A stretch of 64,000 nt of DNA, taken from assembly GCA_043782485.1 (NCBI GenBank), contig JAYWAL010000064.1, forward strand, positions 25,660-89,659, read 5' to 3'. Shown here piece after piece: positions 51,105-58,715 of the stretch; position 1 is the first letter of the stretch, and each line of letters begins with the position of its first letter. The position numbers and the translations under genes were made by a program. Under the pieces are notes generated by a model. It had not been told where the DNA came from and searched no databases. It worked only from the letters and a program-made list of their open reading frames with translations. Source of the DNA: JANXUC01 sp043782485 (GTDB lineage: Bacteria > Acidobacteriota > Terriglobia > Terriglobales > Acidobacteriaceae).

Positions 51105-52076
51105 TCAGGGTTTTTGCGACGCCAAATACGCCGCCACATCGATCATCTCGTCCGGGCTGAGGTGCGCCATGGCGACTTTCATCAGCTTCACGCCGCTTCC
51201 CGTCCGCACGCCGTTCTGAATCTCGTACAACTGCCGGAAAATGTAGCTGGGAGAGCGGCCCGAAATAGAGGGAGCGAGCGGTCCGCCGCGCAAGTCTCGG
51301 CCGTGACAGGAGGCGCAGGGCGGGCCGAGACCTTTGCCCTTCACAATGTTGGCTCCGCGAATCAGACTGCCCACGGGCACATAGGCCGTAAAGCTGGAGT
51401 GCGTATCCCGGCTCTCGAACTGCTCCAAATCATTGGGCACTTCGATGATGCGGTGGCCGATTGGCTCGGTTTGCTTGCCGGGCTTTGGGGCCAGCACCCA
51501 TGCCGCTGCGTAAGTTTGCGGAACGGACCCCGTTTCCACCACGCGGATATTTTTTCTGGGCTTGAGGGAGGAAAAATACTTGGCGGCGGAACGGACTTCT
51601 TCGTCGGTGGCGGCCTTGGCCAAGGCAATCATGTGAGCCTGCGGCGCACGATTCGGAAGGGCGGTGGAACGGTGGCCGCTTTTATAATCCGACATCTGTT
51701 CCATAATATAATCGTAGGGCAGGCCAGCGAGGCTGGCGTTTTCCGGGCCACCGGGACCGTCGGCGCGGTGGCAATAGCCGCAGGCCAGGACGGCGGGTTT
51801 GCGGCCGTGGGCGACCACTTCCGGCATTTTGGGGTGATCTTCCGGATGCCAGTCTGGGGCCAGGAATGAATCTCTCACCTGTTTGGTGGTGTACCCAGCG
51901 GTGCTTTTGGGAACCCGGCGAATTTTGCCGTTGTCAGGCTCGGGCTTGGCGTCGGGTGGGGGAGTGACGTAGGCCCAGGCGGGCGGCTCGGGGATGTTGG
52001 CGGGGCCTGATTCGGCGGCGACGGGGTGGCTTGGCCAAAGGCAAAGTCCCAAAATCAGGGCTAGCAGACGAATCAT
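51105..52076 (-). CDS. Secreted dihaem cytochrome c
   Basis: 323 residues. Signal peptide (about 1-20). Two haem c attachment sites: ACGYCHRADG (about residue 97) and PCASCHGRDL (about residue 258). The axial Met ligand candidates lie in EQMSDYKSG and LMKVAMAHLS. The two-domain layout resembles class I cytochromes of the c4/gluconate-dehydrogenase subunit type. Electron carrier in the periplasm. No oxidase gene adjacent. Confidence 0.85.
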   Translation of the reverse strand: MIRLLALILGLCLWPSHPVAAESGPANIPEPPAWAYVTPPPDAKPEPDNGKIRRVPKSTAGYTTKQVRDSFLAPDWHPEDHPKMPEVVAHGRKPAVLACGYCHRADGPGGPENASLAGLPYDYIMEQMSDYKSGHRSTALPNRAPQAHMIALAKAATDEEVRSAAKYFSSLKPRKNIRVVETGSVPQTYAAAWVLAPKPGKQTEPIGHRIIEVPNDLEQFESRDTHSSFTAYVPVGSLIRGANIVKGKGLGPPCASCHGRDLRGGPLAPSISGRSPSYIFRQLYEIQNGVRTGSGVKLMKVAMAHLSPDEMIDVAAYLASQKP

Positions 52077-52456
52077 TTGTCCTCTTTCTACGCAGGAACT
52101 CGACTAGCCGTAATCTAGCATGCGAAGTGGCTGGCGCGCCTCGCGCTAGCGGCGGGGACTTGCCGCTGGACGCGGCTAAATGTCATTACCTGCCAAAGGT
52201 GGTAATGACAAATGAAACGTTACAAAACGTTTACTTCAGAAGCTATGGGAACTCGCCTCCGTAACTAGAAACCGGACCGAGCCGCCTGGTAGTGGTCACG
52301 AACGGCCTCCCTTCGGAGGCAGTTGGGGTTCGCGTGTCGCCATAGGGCTTGCGGGAGCGGAGTGTTGACTCCAGGGCGGATGGGACGACTTCGGTCGGCC
52401 GGCCGCCATTTTTATGTCGTTGGATCTGTGGTTTGGCGATTCGACGGTTGAGCCGT
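52077..52456. other. Intergenic region before the TetR gene
   Basis: About 380 bases between the start of the cytochrome gene (minus) and the 3' end of the TetR gene (minus). I see no convincing gene or strong motif; the plus-strand frames running across it are antisense to the TetR gene. It should hold the cytochrome promoter. Confidence 0.5.
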
Positions 52457-53083
52457 TCAGTGCGCGCTTGTGGCGTGGTCGACGCGACCCGCATCGAGGA
52501 TGGGGTGGACCAGGCTCACGGCAATGGCCACGAACTCCTCGGCGGGAACCCTCTCTGGCATGTGCGCCCATTGCTGGGCCGCGCCGTAGATGGCCCAGCT
52601 GGCGGTGGCGGCAATGACTTCGTGGGAAATCTTCCCGGCTGGCCCCCGGCGCAGGCCTTCCAGCAAGACTAGGCGCACCTGGTCGATGACCGTGGCTTCT
52701 ACGAACGGTTCAAACTGGTGCTGCCTCGAGGAAAGTGACTGCTGCACCTGCTGGAGATAGTCGCAAACGGCCAGGATGATGGCCTGGAAGGCGGAAGTGC
52801 AGGTGCCGTCAAAGCGGACGTTGCGCTGCTCCAACAAGTGCAGAAAGCTCACCCGGATGGTCTCTTCGAGCAGGGCGAACTTGTCGGAATAGTGGGCGTA
52901 GAAGGTGGCGCGGTTGAGGGTGGCGGCCTCGGCGATATCCTGCACCGAAATCTTGTCGAACTCCTTTTCTTGCAACAGCTTGCGCAGGGCGGAGTGCAGG
53001 AGATCGCGGGTGCGCCGGATGCGAGGATCGAGCTTTTCGCATTCGTGGAGTGCAGCTGGGCGCTGATCGGTGAGCTGGTCCAT
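52457..53083 (-). CDS. TetR-family transcriptional regulator
   Basis: 208 residues from the ATG at 53083; the open frame goes to a TTG at 53116 and AGGAGG lies at 53108-53113, too far to decide the start. N-terminal HTH: IRRTRDLLHSALRKLLQEKE, then ISVQDIAEAATLNRATFYAH, YSDKFALLEETI. The C-terminal ligand domain is variable. It is divergent from the azoreductase gene at 53206; the shared spacer has a perfect inverted repeat at the two -35 boxes. Likely represses azoR and itself. Confidence 0.88.
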   Translation of the reverse strand: MDQLTDQRPAALHECEKLDPRIRRTRDLLHSALRKLLQEKEFDKISVQDIAEAATLNRATFYAHYSDKFALLEETIRVSFLHLLEQRNVRFDGTCTSAFQAIILAVCDYLQQVQQSLSSRQHQFEPFVEATVIDQVRLVLLEGLRRGPAGKISHEVIAATASWAIYGAAQQWAHMPERVPAEEFVAIAVSLVHPILDAGRVDHATSAH

Positions 53084-53122
53084 ACTGATCTCAAAAACCA
53101 GTATACACCTCCTCAAAAAAGT

Positions 53123-53181
53123 GTTGACTAACCGACTACCGTTGATTTACTTTAAACGACAGTTGTTGTTTATTAGTCAAC
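53123..53181. promoter_or_regulatory. Divergent promoter region with perfect 9-bp inverted repeat
   Basis: GTTGACTAA (53123-53131) is mirrored by TTAGTCAAC (53173-53181). Each arm contains a TTGACT -35 box, one for azoR (plus) and one for the TetR gene (minus), with -10-like TTACTT (53147-53152) and TTTAAA (minus, 53156-53151). A TetR dimer binding here could shut off both genes. The arms are exact; promoter calls are inference. Confidence 0.65.
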
Positions 53182-53205
53182 TGACGCTTAAGTAGGAGGA
53201 AGATC

Positions 53206-53829
53206 ATGCCAACGCTTTTAAGAATCGATTCCAGCCCTATGGGCGAGCGGTCGATCTCTCGGGTTCTGACCGCACAGTTCTGCCAGGCCTGGCTCAAGGC
53301 ACATCCGGGCGGACAGGTGATCGTTCGCGATGTCACAAAACTGGGAATTCCCGCAGTCGACGACCTTTGGGTAGCAGCCGCGCACACTCCGGCTGACCAA
53401 CGAACTGCGTATCAGAACCAAGTTTTGGCCGTTTCCGATTCGCTGATTGCGGATTTGCAGGACGCGGACGAATACGTGTTCGGGGTGCCGATGCACAACT
53501 TCGGGATTTCATCCGGTCTCAAACTCTGGCTGGACCAGGTAATGCGTGCGGGAAAAACATTTGCCTACACGGCCAATGGTCCCGAAGGATTGCTTTCCGG
53601 AAAGAAGGCTACCCTGCTCGTTGCCAGCGGTGGAGTGTATGAACCCGGCAGCGCCATGGCTGCCTTGAATTTTGTGACGCCCTACCTGAGGTCGGTATTC
53701 GGCTTTATGGGCGTGACGGATTTGAGGATTATTTCCGCGGAAGGCACTGCGCAACTGGCACGTGGCGGGGATGCGCAGACTTTTCTTGCGCCGTCCCTGG
53801 AAAAAATACGGGCGCACGCCGCTATTTAA
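53206..53829 (+). CDS. azoR: FMN-dependent NADH-azoreductase
   Basis: 207 residues, ATG with AGGAGG about 8 bases upstream. Flavodoxin-like fold: LLRIDSSPMGERSISR, VFGVPMHNFGISSGLKLWLD, VASGGVYEPGSAM, and FGFMGVTDLRIISAEG, as in AzoR. Reduces azo bonds and quinones with NADH. Controlled most likely by the divergent TetR protein, which suggests response to quinones or similar toxic compounds. Confidence 0.9.
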   Translation: MPTLLRIDSSPMGERSISRVLTAQFCQAWLKAHPGGQVIVRDVTKLGIPAVDDLWVAAAHTPADQRTAYQNQVLAVSDSLIADLQDADEYVFGVPMHNFGISSGLKLWLDQVMRAGKTFAYTANGPEGLLSGKKATLLVASGGVYEPGSAMAALNFVTPYLRSVFGFMGVTDLRIISAEGTAQLARGGDAQTFLAPSLEKIRAHAAI

Positions 53830-53872
53830 GAAACAGGTTTCAGGTAATTCCAATTTGATGTTCAGGAGAGCT

Positions 53873-54244
53873 ATGAAAATCGCATCGTTGATTTCCCGCT
53901 ACTTGTTAGGTCTGATCTTTCTGGTATTTGGCTTGAATGGCTTTTTCCACTTCATTCCCATGCCGCCGCCGGAGGGATTGGCTGGCCAATTTATGGGGGC
54001 AATATTTATGTCGCACTACTTCGTCGTGATCTTTGCCACGCAGACGATTGGCGGCTTGCTGCTACTGATCGGTCGCTACGTCCCACTGGGCTTGGTGCTG
54101 CTGGGGCCAGTGATCGTGAATATTCTTACCTTTCATCTCTGCATGGCTCCGGCAGGACTGCCGCTGGCCGTGATCGTAGCGGCACTCTGGACCGTGGTGG
54201 CTTGGCAGCGCAAGGCGAATCTGGCCGGAATTTTGGCTCAGTAG
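53873..54244 (+). CDS. DoxX-family membrane protein
   Basis: 123 residues from the ATG at 53873 with AGGAG 5 bases upstream; the longer frame from 53762 overlaps azoR. Four hydrophobic segments (LGLIFLVFGLNGFFHFI, then VVIFATQTIGGLLLLIGR, VLLGPVIVNILTFH and LAVIVAALWTVVAW). DoxX-like proteins work in membrane redox or stress functions. Placement after azoR suggests a shared operon under TetR control. Confidence 0.8.
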   Translation: MKIASLISRYLLGLIFLVFGLNGFFHFIPMPPPEGLAGQFMGAIFMSHYFVVIFATQTIGGLLLLIGRYVPLGLVLLGPVIVNILTFHLCMAPAGLPLAVIVAALWTVVAWQRKANLAGILAQ

Positions 54245-54274
54245 GCCTTGCCGAGGCGAGGGAACGGACTGAGA

Positions 54275-55021
54275 CTAATAGGTAGCCCGCCCGCCGCTCA
54301 AATCGAATACGGCGCCGGTAGTGAAGGAATTCTCTTCCGACACCAGCCACGCCACCATGGCGCTCACCTCTTCGACGCGGACGAAACGTCCCCGAGGGAT
54401 TTTCGCAAGCATGAAGTCGATGTGCTCTTGCGTCATTTGGTCGAAGAGTCTGGTACGGGCCGCCGCCGGGGTGATGCAATTGACGGCGAGGTTTTGCGAC
54501 GCGGTCTCTTTGCCGAGCGACTTGGTCAGGGCAATCACGCCCGCCTTCGACGCGCTGTAAGCGGAAGCATTCGGGTTCCCTTCCTTGCCGGCGATTGAGG
54601 CCACGTTCACGATGCGTCCATAGCCCTTCTGCAACATCTGGGGGACGATGGCGCGGCAGCAGAGAAAAATACCGAGCAGGTTGATGTCGAGGACCTGTTT
54701 CCAGGCATCAACCGGATATTCCCAGGTTTTGACATTAGGTCCGGCGATGCCGGCGTTGGCCACAAGAATATCGATGGCGCCGTGTTTGGCGACGGTCGCT
54801 TCGGTCGCTCGAGCCACGGCTTCGGCATCGGTGACGTCGACGGCCTCGGCGGAGGCCTTGCCTTCCAGTTTTGCAACGGCTGCCTGGAGAACCTCAGCAT
54901 CGCGGTCCCAGAGGGAAACGGAAGCGCCTGAGGCGAGCAACCGACTGGCGATGGCGAAGCCGATGCCCTGCGCTCCTCCGGTTACCACCGCATGGCGTCC
55001 ACTCAAATCAATGTGATTCAT
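54275..55021 (-). CDS. SDR-family oxidoreductase, likely sugar-acid or 3-oxo-acyl type
   Basis: 248 residues from the ATG at 55021 (the frame that extends to 55822 is antisense to the dehydratase gene). Cofactor motif VVTGGAQGIGFAIASRL, LWDRDAEVLQ, LVANAGIAGPN, and YSASKAGVIALTKSLG. Adjacent divergent IlvD/Edd dehydratase at 55086 suggests a sugar-acid catabolic pathway such as 2-keto-3-deoxy-acid dehydrogenation, as known for L-fuconate or L-rhamnonate routes. Specific substrate not proved. Confidence 0.82.
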   Translation of the reverse strand: MNHIDLSGRHAVVTGGAQGIGFAIASRLLASGASVSLWDRDAEVLQAAVAKLEGKASAEAVDVTDAEAVARATEATVAKHGAIDILVANAGIAGPNVKTWEYPVDAWKQVLDINLLGIFLCCRAIVPQMLQKGYGRIVNVASIAGKEGNPNASAYSASKAGVIALTKSLGKETASQNLAVNCITPAAARTRLFDQMTQEHIDFMLAKIPRGRFVRVEEVSAMVAWLVSEENSFTTGAVFDLSGGRATY

Positions 55022-55085
55022 GCAGAAAGTATAGAATCTTTTGCGACCTCGCACCGCCACTTTCTGAGCCATCGAAAACGAGCCC

Positions 55086-56831
55086 ATGACCGATATTTCC
55101 ATGAAAGACGGCAAAAAACAGTTCCGCTCCGCGGCCTGGTTTGGCCGCACGGATAAAGACGGCTTCATCCACCGCAGCTGGATGCGCAACCAGGGCTTGC
55201 CCGGGGATGTCTTCGATGGCCGACCCGTGATAGGCATCTGCAACACCTGGTCCGAGCTGACGCCTTGCAACGCCCACCTGCGCGAATTGGCCGACCACGT
55301 GAAGCGTGGCGTATGGGAAGCGGGTGGGCTGCCGCTGGAATTTCCCGTGATGTCCATGGGCGAGACCAACCTGCGACCCACGGCGATGTTGTTCCGTAAT
55401 TTGGTCAGCATGGATGTGGAGGAAAGCATCCGCGGCAACCCGGTGGATGGCGTGGTGCTGATGTGCGGCTGCGATAAGACGACGCCGTCTTTAGTCATGG
55501 GCGCGGCGAGTTGCGACATTCCGGCCATCGTCGTCTCGGGCGGCCCGATGCTCAACGGCAAATTCCAGGGGAAAGATATTGGGTCGGGCACAGCCGTGTG
55601 GCGCTTCAGCGAAGCGGTGAACGCTGGAACGATGACGCAGCAGGAGTTTAGCGAGGCTGAGTCCTGCATGTCACGCTCGGCTGGGCATTGCATGACGATG
55701 GGGACGGCCTCGACGATGAGCGCGATGGCCGAATCTTTGGGATTGACCCTGCCGCACAACTCGGCGATTCCCGCGGTGGATTCGCGGCGCAAAGTTCTGG
55801 CGCACGAGTCGGGACGCCGCATTGTGGCAATGGTTCACGAGGATTTGAAGCTCTCAAAGATCTTGAAGCGGGAGAATTTCGAGAATGCCATCCGCGTGAA
55901 TGGCGCGCTGGGCGGCTCGACCAATGCCGTCATTCATCTGCTGGCGATTGCCGGACGGATCGGCGTGCCCATGACGTTGAACGACTGGGACCGCATTGGT
56001 CGGGATACGCCGACGCTGGTCGACATCATGCCCTCGGGCCGATTTTTGATGGAAGATTTTTACTATGCTGGCGGAGTTCCCGCAGTGGTGCGCATGTTGG
56101 CTGAACATAAACTTCTGCACGAAGGCGCGCTCACCGTTACCGGACAGACGCTGGTGCAAAACTGTAACGACGCGCCGAATTGGAACGCAGAAGTGATTCG
56201 GCCCGTGGAGAAGCCGCTGGTGGAGCACGGCGGCATCGCCGTGCTGCGCGGGAACCTGGCTCCCGACGGCGCGGTGCTGAAGCCCTCCGCAGCTTCACCG
56301 CATTTGATGAAGCATCGTGGACGGGCTGTGGTTTTCCAGACCATTGAGCATTACAAGGAACGCATTCTGGACCCGGCGCTCGAGATTGACGAGAACTCGG
56401 TGATGGTTTTGCAGAACTGCGGCCCCAAGGGGTATCCGGGAATGGCGGAAGTTGGAAACATGGGCCTGCCGCCGAAGCTGCTGGCGCGCGGGATTACCGA
56501 TATGGTGCGAATTTCCGATGCGCGCATGAGTGGCACGGCCTACGGGACTGTCGTTTTGCATGTGTGTCCGGAAGCGGCTGCTGGCGGGCCTTTGGCGCTG
56601 GTGCGCGAAGGCGATTTTATTGAACTGGATGTGGCTGCGAGGCGGCTGCATCTCGAGGTTTCGGATGAAGAACTGGCATTGCGACGCGCGCAATGGAAGC
56701 CGATGGTTTCTGAGGTCAAGGGCGGATATCAGCAGCTTTACGTCGAGCACGTGATGCAAGCGTCGGAAGGGGCGGATCTGGATTTTCTCGTTGGCTGTCG
56801 CGGGTTGACGGTGACGCGGGAATCGCACTAG
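55086..56831 (+). CDS. IlvD/Edd-family dehydratase, L-arabinonate/sugar-acid dehydratase-like
   Basis: 581 residues. Motifs GDVFDGRPVIGICNTWSELT, MGETNLRPTAMLFRNL, MCGCDKTTPSLVMGAASC (iron-sulfur Cys) and ESCMSRSAGHCMTMGTAST, then DARMSGTAYGTVVLHVCPEA. The N-terminus with RSAAWFGRTDKDGFIHRSW is typical of the sugar-acid (arabonate/xylonate) branch rather than branched-chain IlvD. It carries an Fe-S cluster and Mg2+. It removes water from an aldonic acid to give a 2-keto-3-deoxy acid, which the neighbouring SDRs could process. Confidence 0.85.
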   Translation: MTDISMKDGKKQFRSAAWFGRTDKDGFIHRSWMRNQGLPGDVFDGRPVIGICNTWSELTPCNAHLRELADHVKRGVWEAGGLPLEFPVMSMGETNLRPTAMLFRNLVSMDVEESIRGNPVDGVVLMCGCDKTTPSLVMGAASCDIPAIVVSGGPMLNGKFQGKDIGSGTAVWRFSEAVNAGTMTQQEFSEAESCMSRSAGHCMTMGTASTMSAMAESLGLTLPHNSAIPAVDSRRKVLAHESGRRIVAMVHEDLKLSKILKRENFENAIRVNGALGGSTNAVIHLLAIAGRIGVPMTLNDWDRIGRDTPTLVDIMPSGRFLMEDFYYAGGVPAVVRMLAEHKLLHEGALTVTGQTLVQNCNDAPNWNAEVIRPVEKPLVEHGGIAVLRGNLAPDGAVLKPSAASPHLMKHRGRAVVFQTIEHYKERILDPALEIDENSVMVLQNCGPKGYPGMAEVGNMGLPPKLLARGITDMVRISDARMSGTAYGTVVLHVCPEAAAGGPLALVREGDFIELDVAARRLHLEVSDEELALRRAQWKPMVSEVKGGYQQLYVEHVMQASEGADLDFLVGCRGLTVTRESH

Positions 56832-57120
56832 GCTTAGCGCCTGAAGGCGCTATCAAGATGGGACGGATTCGGTACGGCTGAAGCCGTACCCTGATACGAA
56901 GCGATGGCACGAAGCGATGGCACGAAGCGATGACACAAGGCAACAATGCGAAGCGATACACAAAGCAATGACACCAGGCGACGATACAAGGCAATCTGTA
57001 AAGGCAGACGGGTTCGTATCAGGGCATGCCTTCAGGCGTGCCGAAAAAGCCCGCCAACCAGCCGCCTTTAGGCGCTGCGCACTGGCCTGTACCCACACTT
57101 TCTCATATTAGGAACATACT
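56832..57120. repeat. Repeat-rich intergenic region with hairpins and 13-bp tandem repeat
   Basis: Holds hairpins with TGAA or TTCA loops: TAGCGCC-TGAA-GGCGCTA (56835-56852), GGTACGGC-TGAA-GCCGTACC (56871-56890), and GGCATGCC-TTCA-GGCGTGCC (57023-57042). Between them, 56898-57000 has about eight copies of a 13-bp unit based on GAAGCGATGGCAC. No gene is seen. Same hairpin type occurs at 12262-12312. Confidence 0.8.
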
Positions 57121-57897
57121 TTGCCCGACCGAGGACCCTTCGCCACCTACCCCAGTCTCCGCGACCGGGTCGTTGTCATCACCGGCGGTGCCAGCGGCAT
57201 TGGCGAAGCCCTGGTCGAGGCCTTCTCGGCCCAAGGCTCCCGCGTCATTTTTCTTGACATCCAGGACGCAGCAGCCGAAGCGCTCACGAGCAAAATTGCC
57301 GCAGCTGGCTTCCCAACACCAGCTTACTTTCACTGCGACCTCACTGACATCGCCGCGCTGCAAAACACAATGCGCGAGGTGCTGCTGCAAAACCCCATCA
57401 TCGATGTGCTCATCAACAACGCGGGCAATGATACTCGCCACAAAATTGAAGACGTCACGTCGGAATTTTGGGACCGCACCATGGCTGTGAACCTGAAGCA
57501 GCAATTCTTCATGGCGCAGGCTGTCATTCCTGCTATGAAACGCACGCAACGCGGCTCCATCCTTAACATGAGTTCGATTGGTTGGATGATTCCTTCCATG
57601 AACGTTGCGGTCTACGCCACCGCGAAAGCCGCAATTGTGGGCTTGACCCGCACGCTGGCGCACGAACTCGGCGCGAACAATATTCGCGTCAACAGCATTC
57701 TGCCAGGCGCGATTTTGACGGAACGTCAGAAGCAGCTTTGGTTTACCGAGGAGTACAAGGCGGAGATTCTGGCCAGTCAGGCGCTGCAACGTATGCTGCT
57801 GCCGGAAGAAGTAGCCCGGCTCGCCCTGTTCCTGGCCGCCGACGACAGTTCCGCGATCACCAGCCAGGCCTACATCATTGACGGCGGCTGGGTGTAA
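57121..57897 (+). CDS. SDR-family oxidoreductase
   Basis: 258 residues from a TTG at 57121 (weak AGGA upstream). Cofactor motif VVITGGASGIGEALVEAFSA, LDIQDAAAEAL, LINNAGNDTRHKIEDV and active site YATAKAAIVGLTRTLA. The pattern fits an NAD-dependent sugar or polyol dehydrogenase. It lies downstream of the IlvD/Edd-type dehydratase, separated by the repeat block, so a joint sugar-acid route is possible. Confidence 0.83.
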   Translation: MPDRGPFATYPSLRDRVVVITGGASGIGEALVEAFSAQGSRVIFLDIQDAAAEALTSKIAAAGFPTPAYFHCDLTDIAALQNTMREVLLQNPIIDVLINNAGNDTRHKIEDVTSEFWDRTMAVNLKQQFFMAQAVIPAMKRTQRGSILNMSSIGWMIPSMNVAVYATAKAAIVGLTRTLAHELGANNIRVNSILPGAILTERQKQLWFTEEYKAEILASQALQRMLLPEEVARLALFLAADDSSAITSQAYIIDGGWV

Positions 57898-57961
57898 ACC
57901 GTCCGTGTGGAGCGCGCCCCCCGCCCGCGTGGTCTGCCGTTACTAGCCAAATCAGGCCGAG

Positions 57962-58279
57962 CTAGCGGACGGTCGCCGCCATGGGCCGAATCGCCTTGAG
58001 TTCTTTCCCAATTTCTTGCTTCACCTGGTGAATCGCATAAGCATCCTGCAAACTCAGCCAGAACTGCTCACTGGTTCCAAAATACCGCGCCAGCCGTGCC
58101 GCCATGTCCGGAGTAATTCCGCGCTTCTCCCGAACGATGTCGTTAACCGTGGGTGGAGAAACGCGAAGCTCGAGCGCCAGTCTGTAGGCCGAAATACTCA
58201 TCGGTGCAAGAAACTCATCCCGCAGAATTTCACCAGGATGTACGGCCCACCCCGCCAGACGATCATTCTTGAAACTCAT
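57962..58279 (-). CDS. higA: HigA-type antitoxin (XRE family)
   Basis: 105 residues from the ATG at 58279; the longer frame is antisense to higB. HTH domain: LAPMSISAYRLALELRVSPP then TVNDIVREKRGITPDMAARL, with the HPGEILRDEFL start usual in HigA. Follows higB by 23 bases, toxin first, as in HigBA systems. It should neutralise HigB and repress the operon. Confidence 0.88.
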   Translation of the reverse strand: MSFKNDRLAGWAVHPGEILRDEFLAPMSISAYRLALELRVSPPTVNDIVREKRGITPDMAARLARYFGTSEQFWLSLQDAYAIHQVKQEIGKELKAIRPMAATVR

Positions 58280-58302
58280 ATCTCTTACCCTCGCAAAACT
58301 GG

Positions 58303-58587
58303 TCAGTGATAATCGGTTATTTCCACATCGTACGCGTCGCCGTCGCGCCAAACGAAGCACACGCGGTATTGGTCGTTGACAGCAATCCTATGCTGGCCCT
58401 TCCTGTCATGCTTCAATTCTTCCAGGCGGTTACCAGGAGGGACACGCAAGTCTCCGAGACTCACCGCCGCATCCAGCATGATCAGCTTTCTCCGTGAGGC
58501 CTTCCTCAAATTCGCCGGCGGCATCGCCTGGCTCTTGCCCGTATCCCAGAACTCCTTTGTGCTTTTGTCGGCAAAAGACTTGATCAC
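58303..58587 (-). CDS. higB: HigB-type RelE-like toxin
   Basis: 94 residues from the GTG at 58587 (reads MIKSFADKSTKEFWDTGKSQ, matching the usual HigB start); an ATG at 58599 would add four residues. Motifs: RKLIMLDAAVSLGDLRVPPG, RLEELKHDRKGQHRIAVNDQ and YRVCFVWRDGDAYDVEITDY. RelE fold; it cleaves mRNA on the ribosome. A predicted promoter (TTGACG, TATGCT, 17-base spacing, minus 58622-58595) would start transcription at or next to the GTG, so a leaderless mRNA is possible. Confidence 0.85.
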   Translation of the reverse strand: MIKSFADKSTKEFWDTGKSQAMPPANLRKASRRKLIMLDAAVSLGDLRVPPGNRLEELKHDRKGQHRIAVNDQYRVCFVWRDGDAYDVEITDYH

Positions 58588-58597
58588 ACTCCAAAGC

Positions 58598-58619
58598 ATA
58601 ACGCATCTCGTTATTAACG
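58598..58619 (-). promoter_or_regulatory. HigBA operator with overlapping palindromes
   Basis: ATAACG-CATCT-CGTTAT (58598-58614) and CGTTA-T-TAACG (58609-58619) share the CGTTA half. They overlap the predicted -10 and spacer of the higB promoter, as expected for HigA self-repression. Confidence 0.6.
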
Positions 58620-58715
58620 TCAAGCATTAAGCCTTGGGAGGTCAGTTTTCAGGTCGAAGGCCTTCACCCAGTTGACGGCCGACAGCTGACGGCTGACAGC
58701 CGTTACAATCACTCC

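Noticed and set aside
52349..52672. 107-residue plus-strand protein
   Set aside because: Antisense to the TetR gene end and lacking known motifs.
54275..55822. One 515-residue minus-strand frame as an extended SDR
   Set aside because: The part beyond 55021 is antisense to the dehydratase gene and has no SDR or other protein motifs; the SDR starts at MNHIDL.
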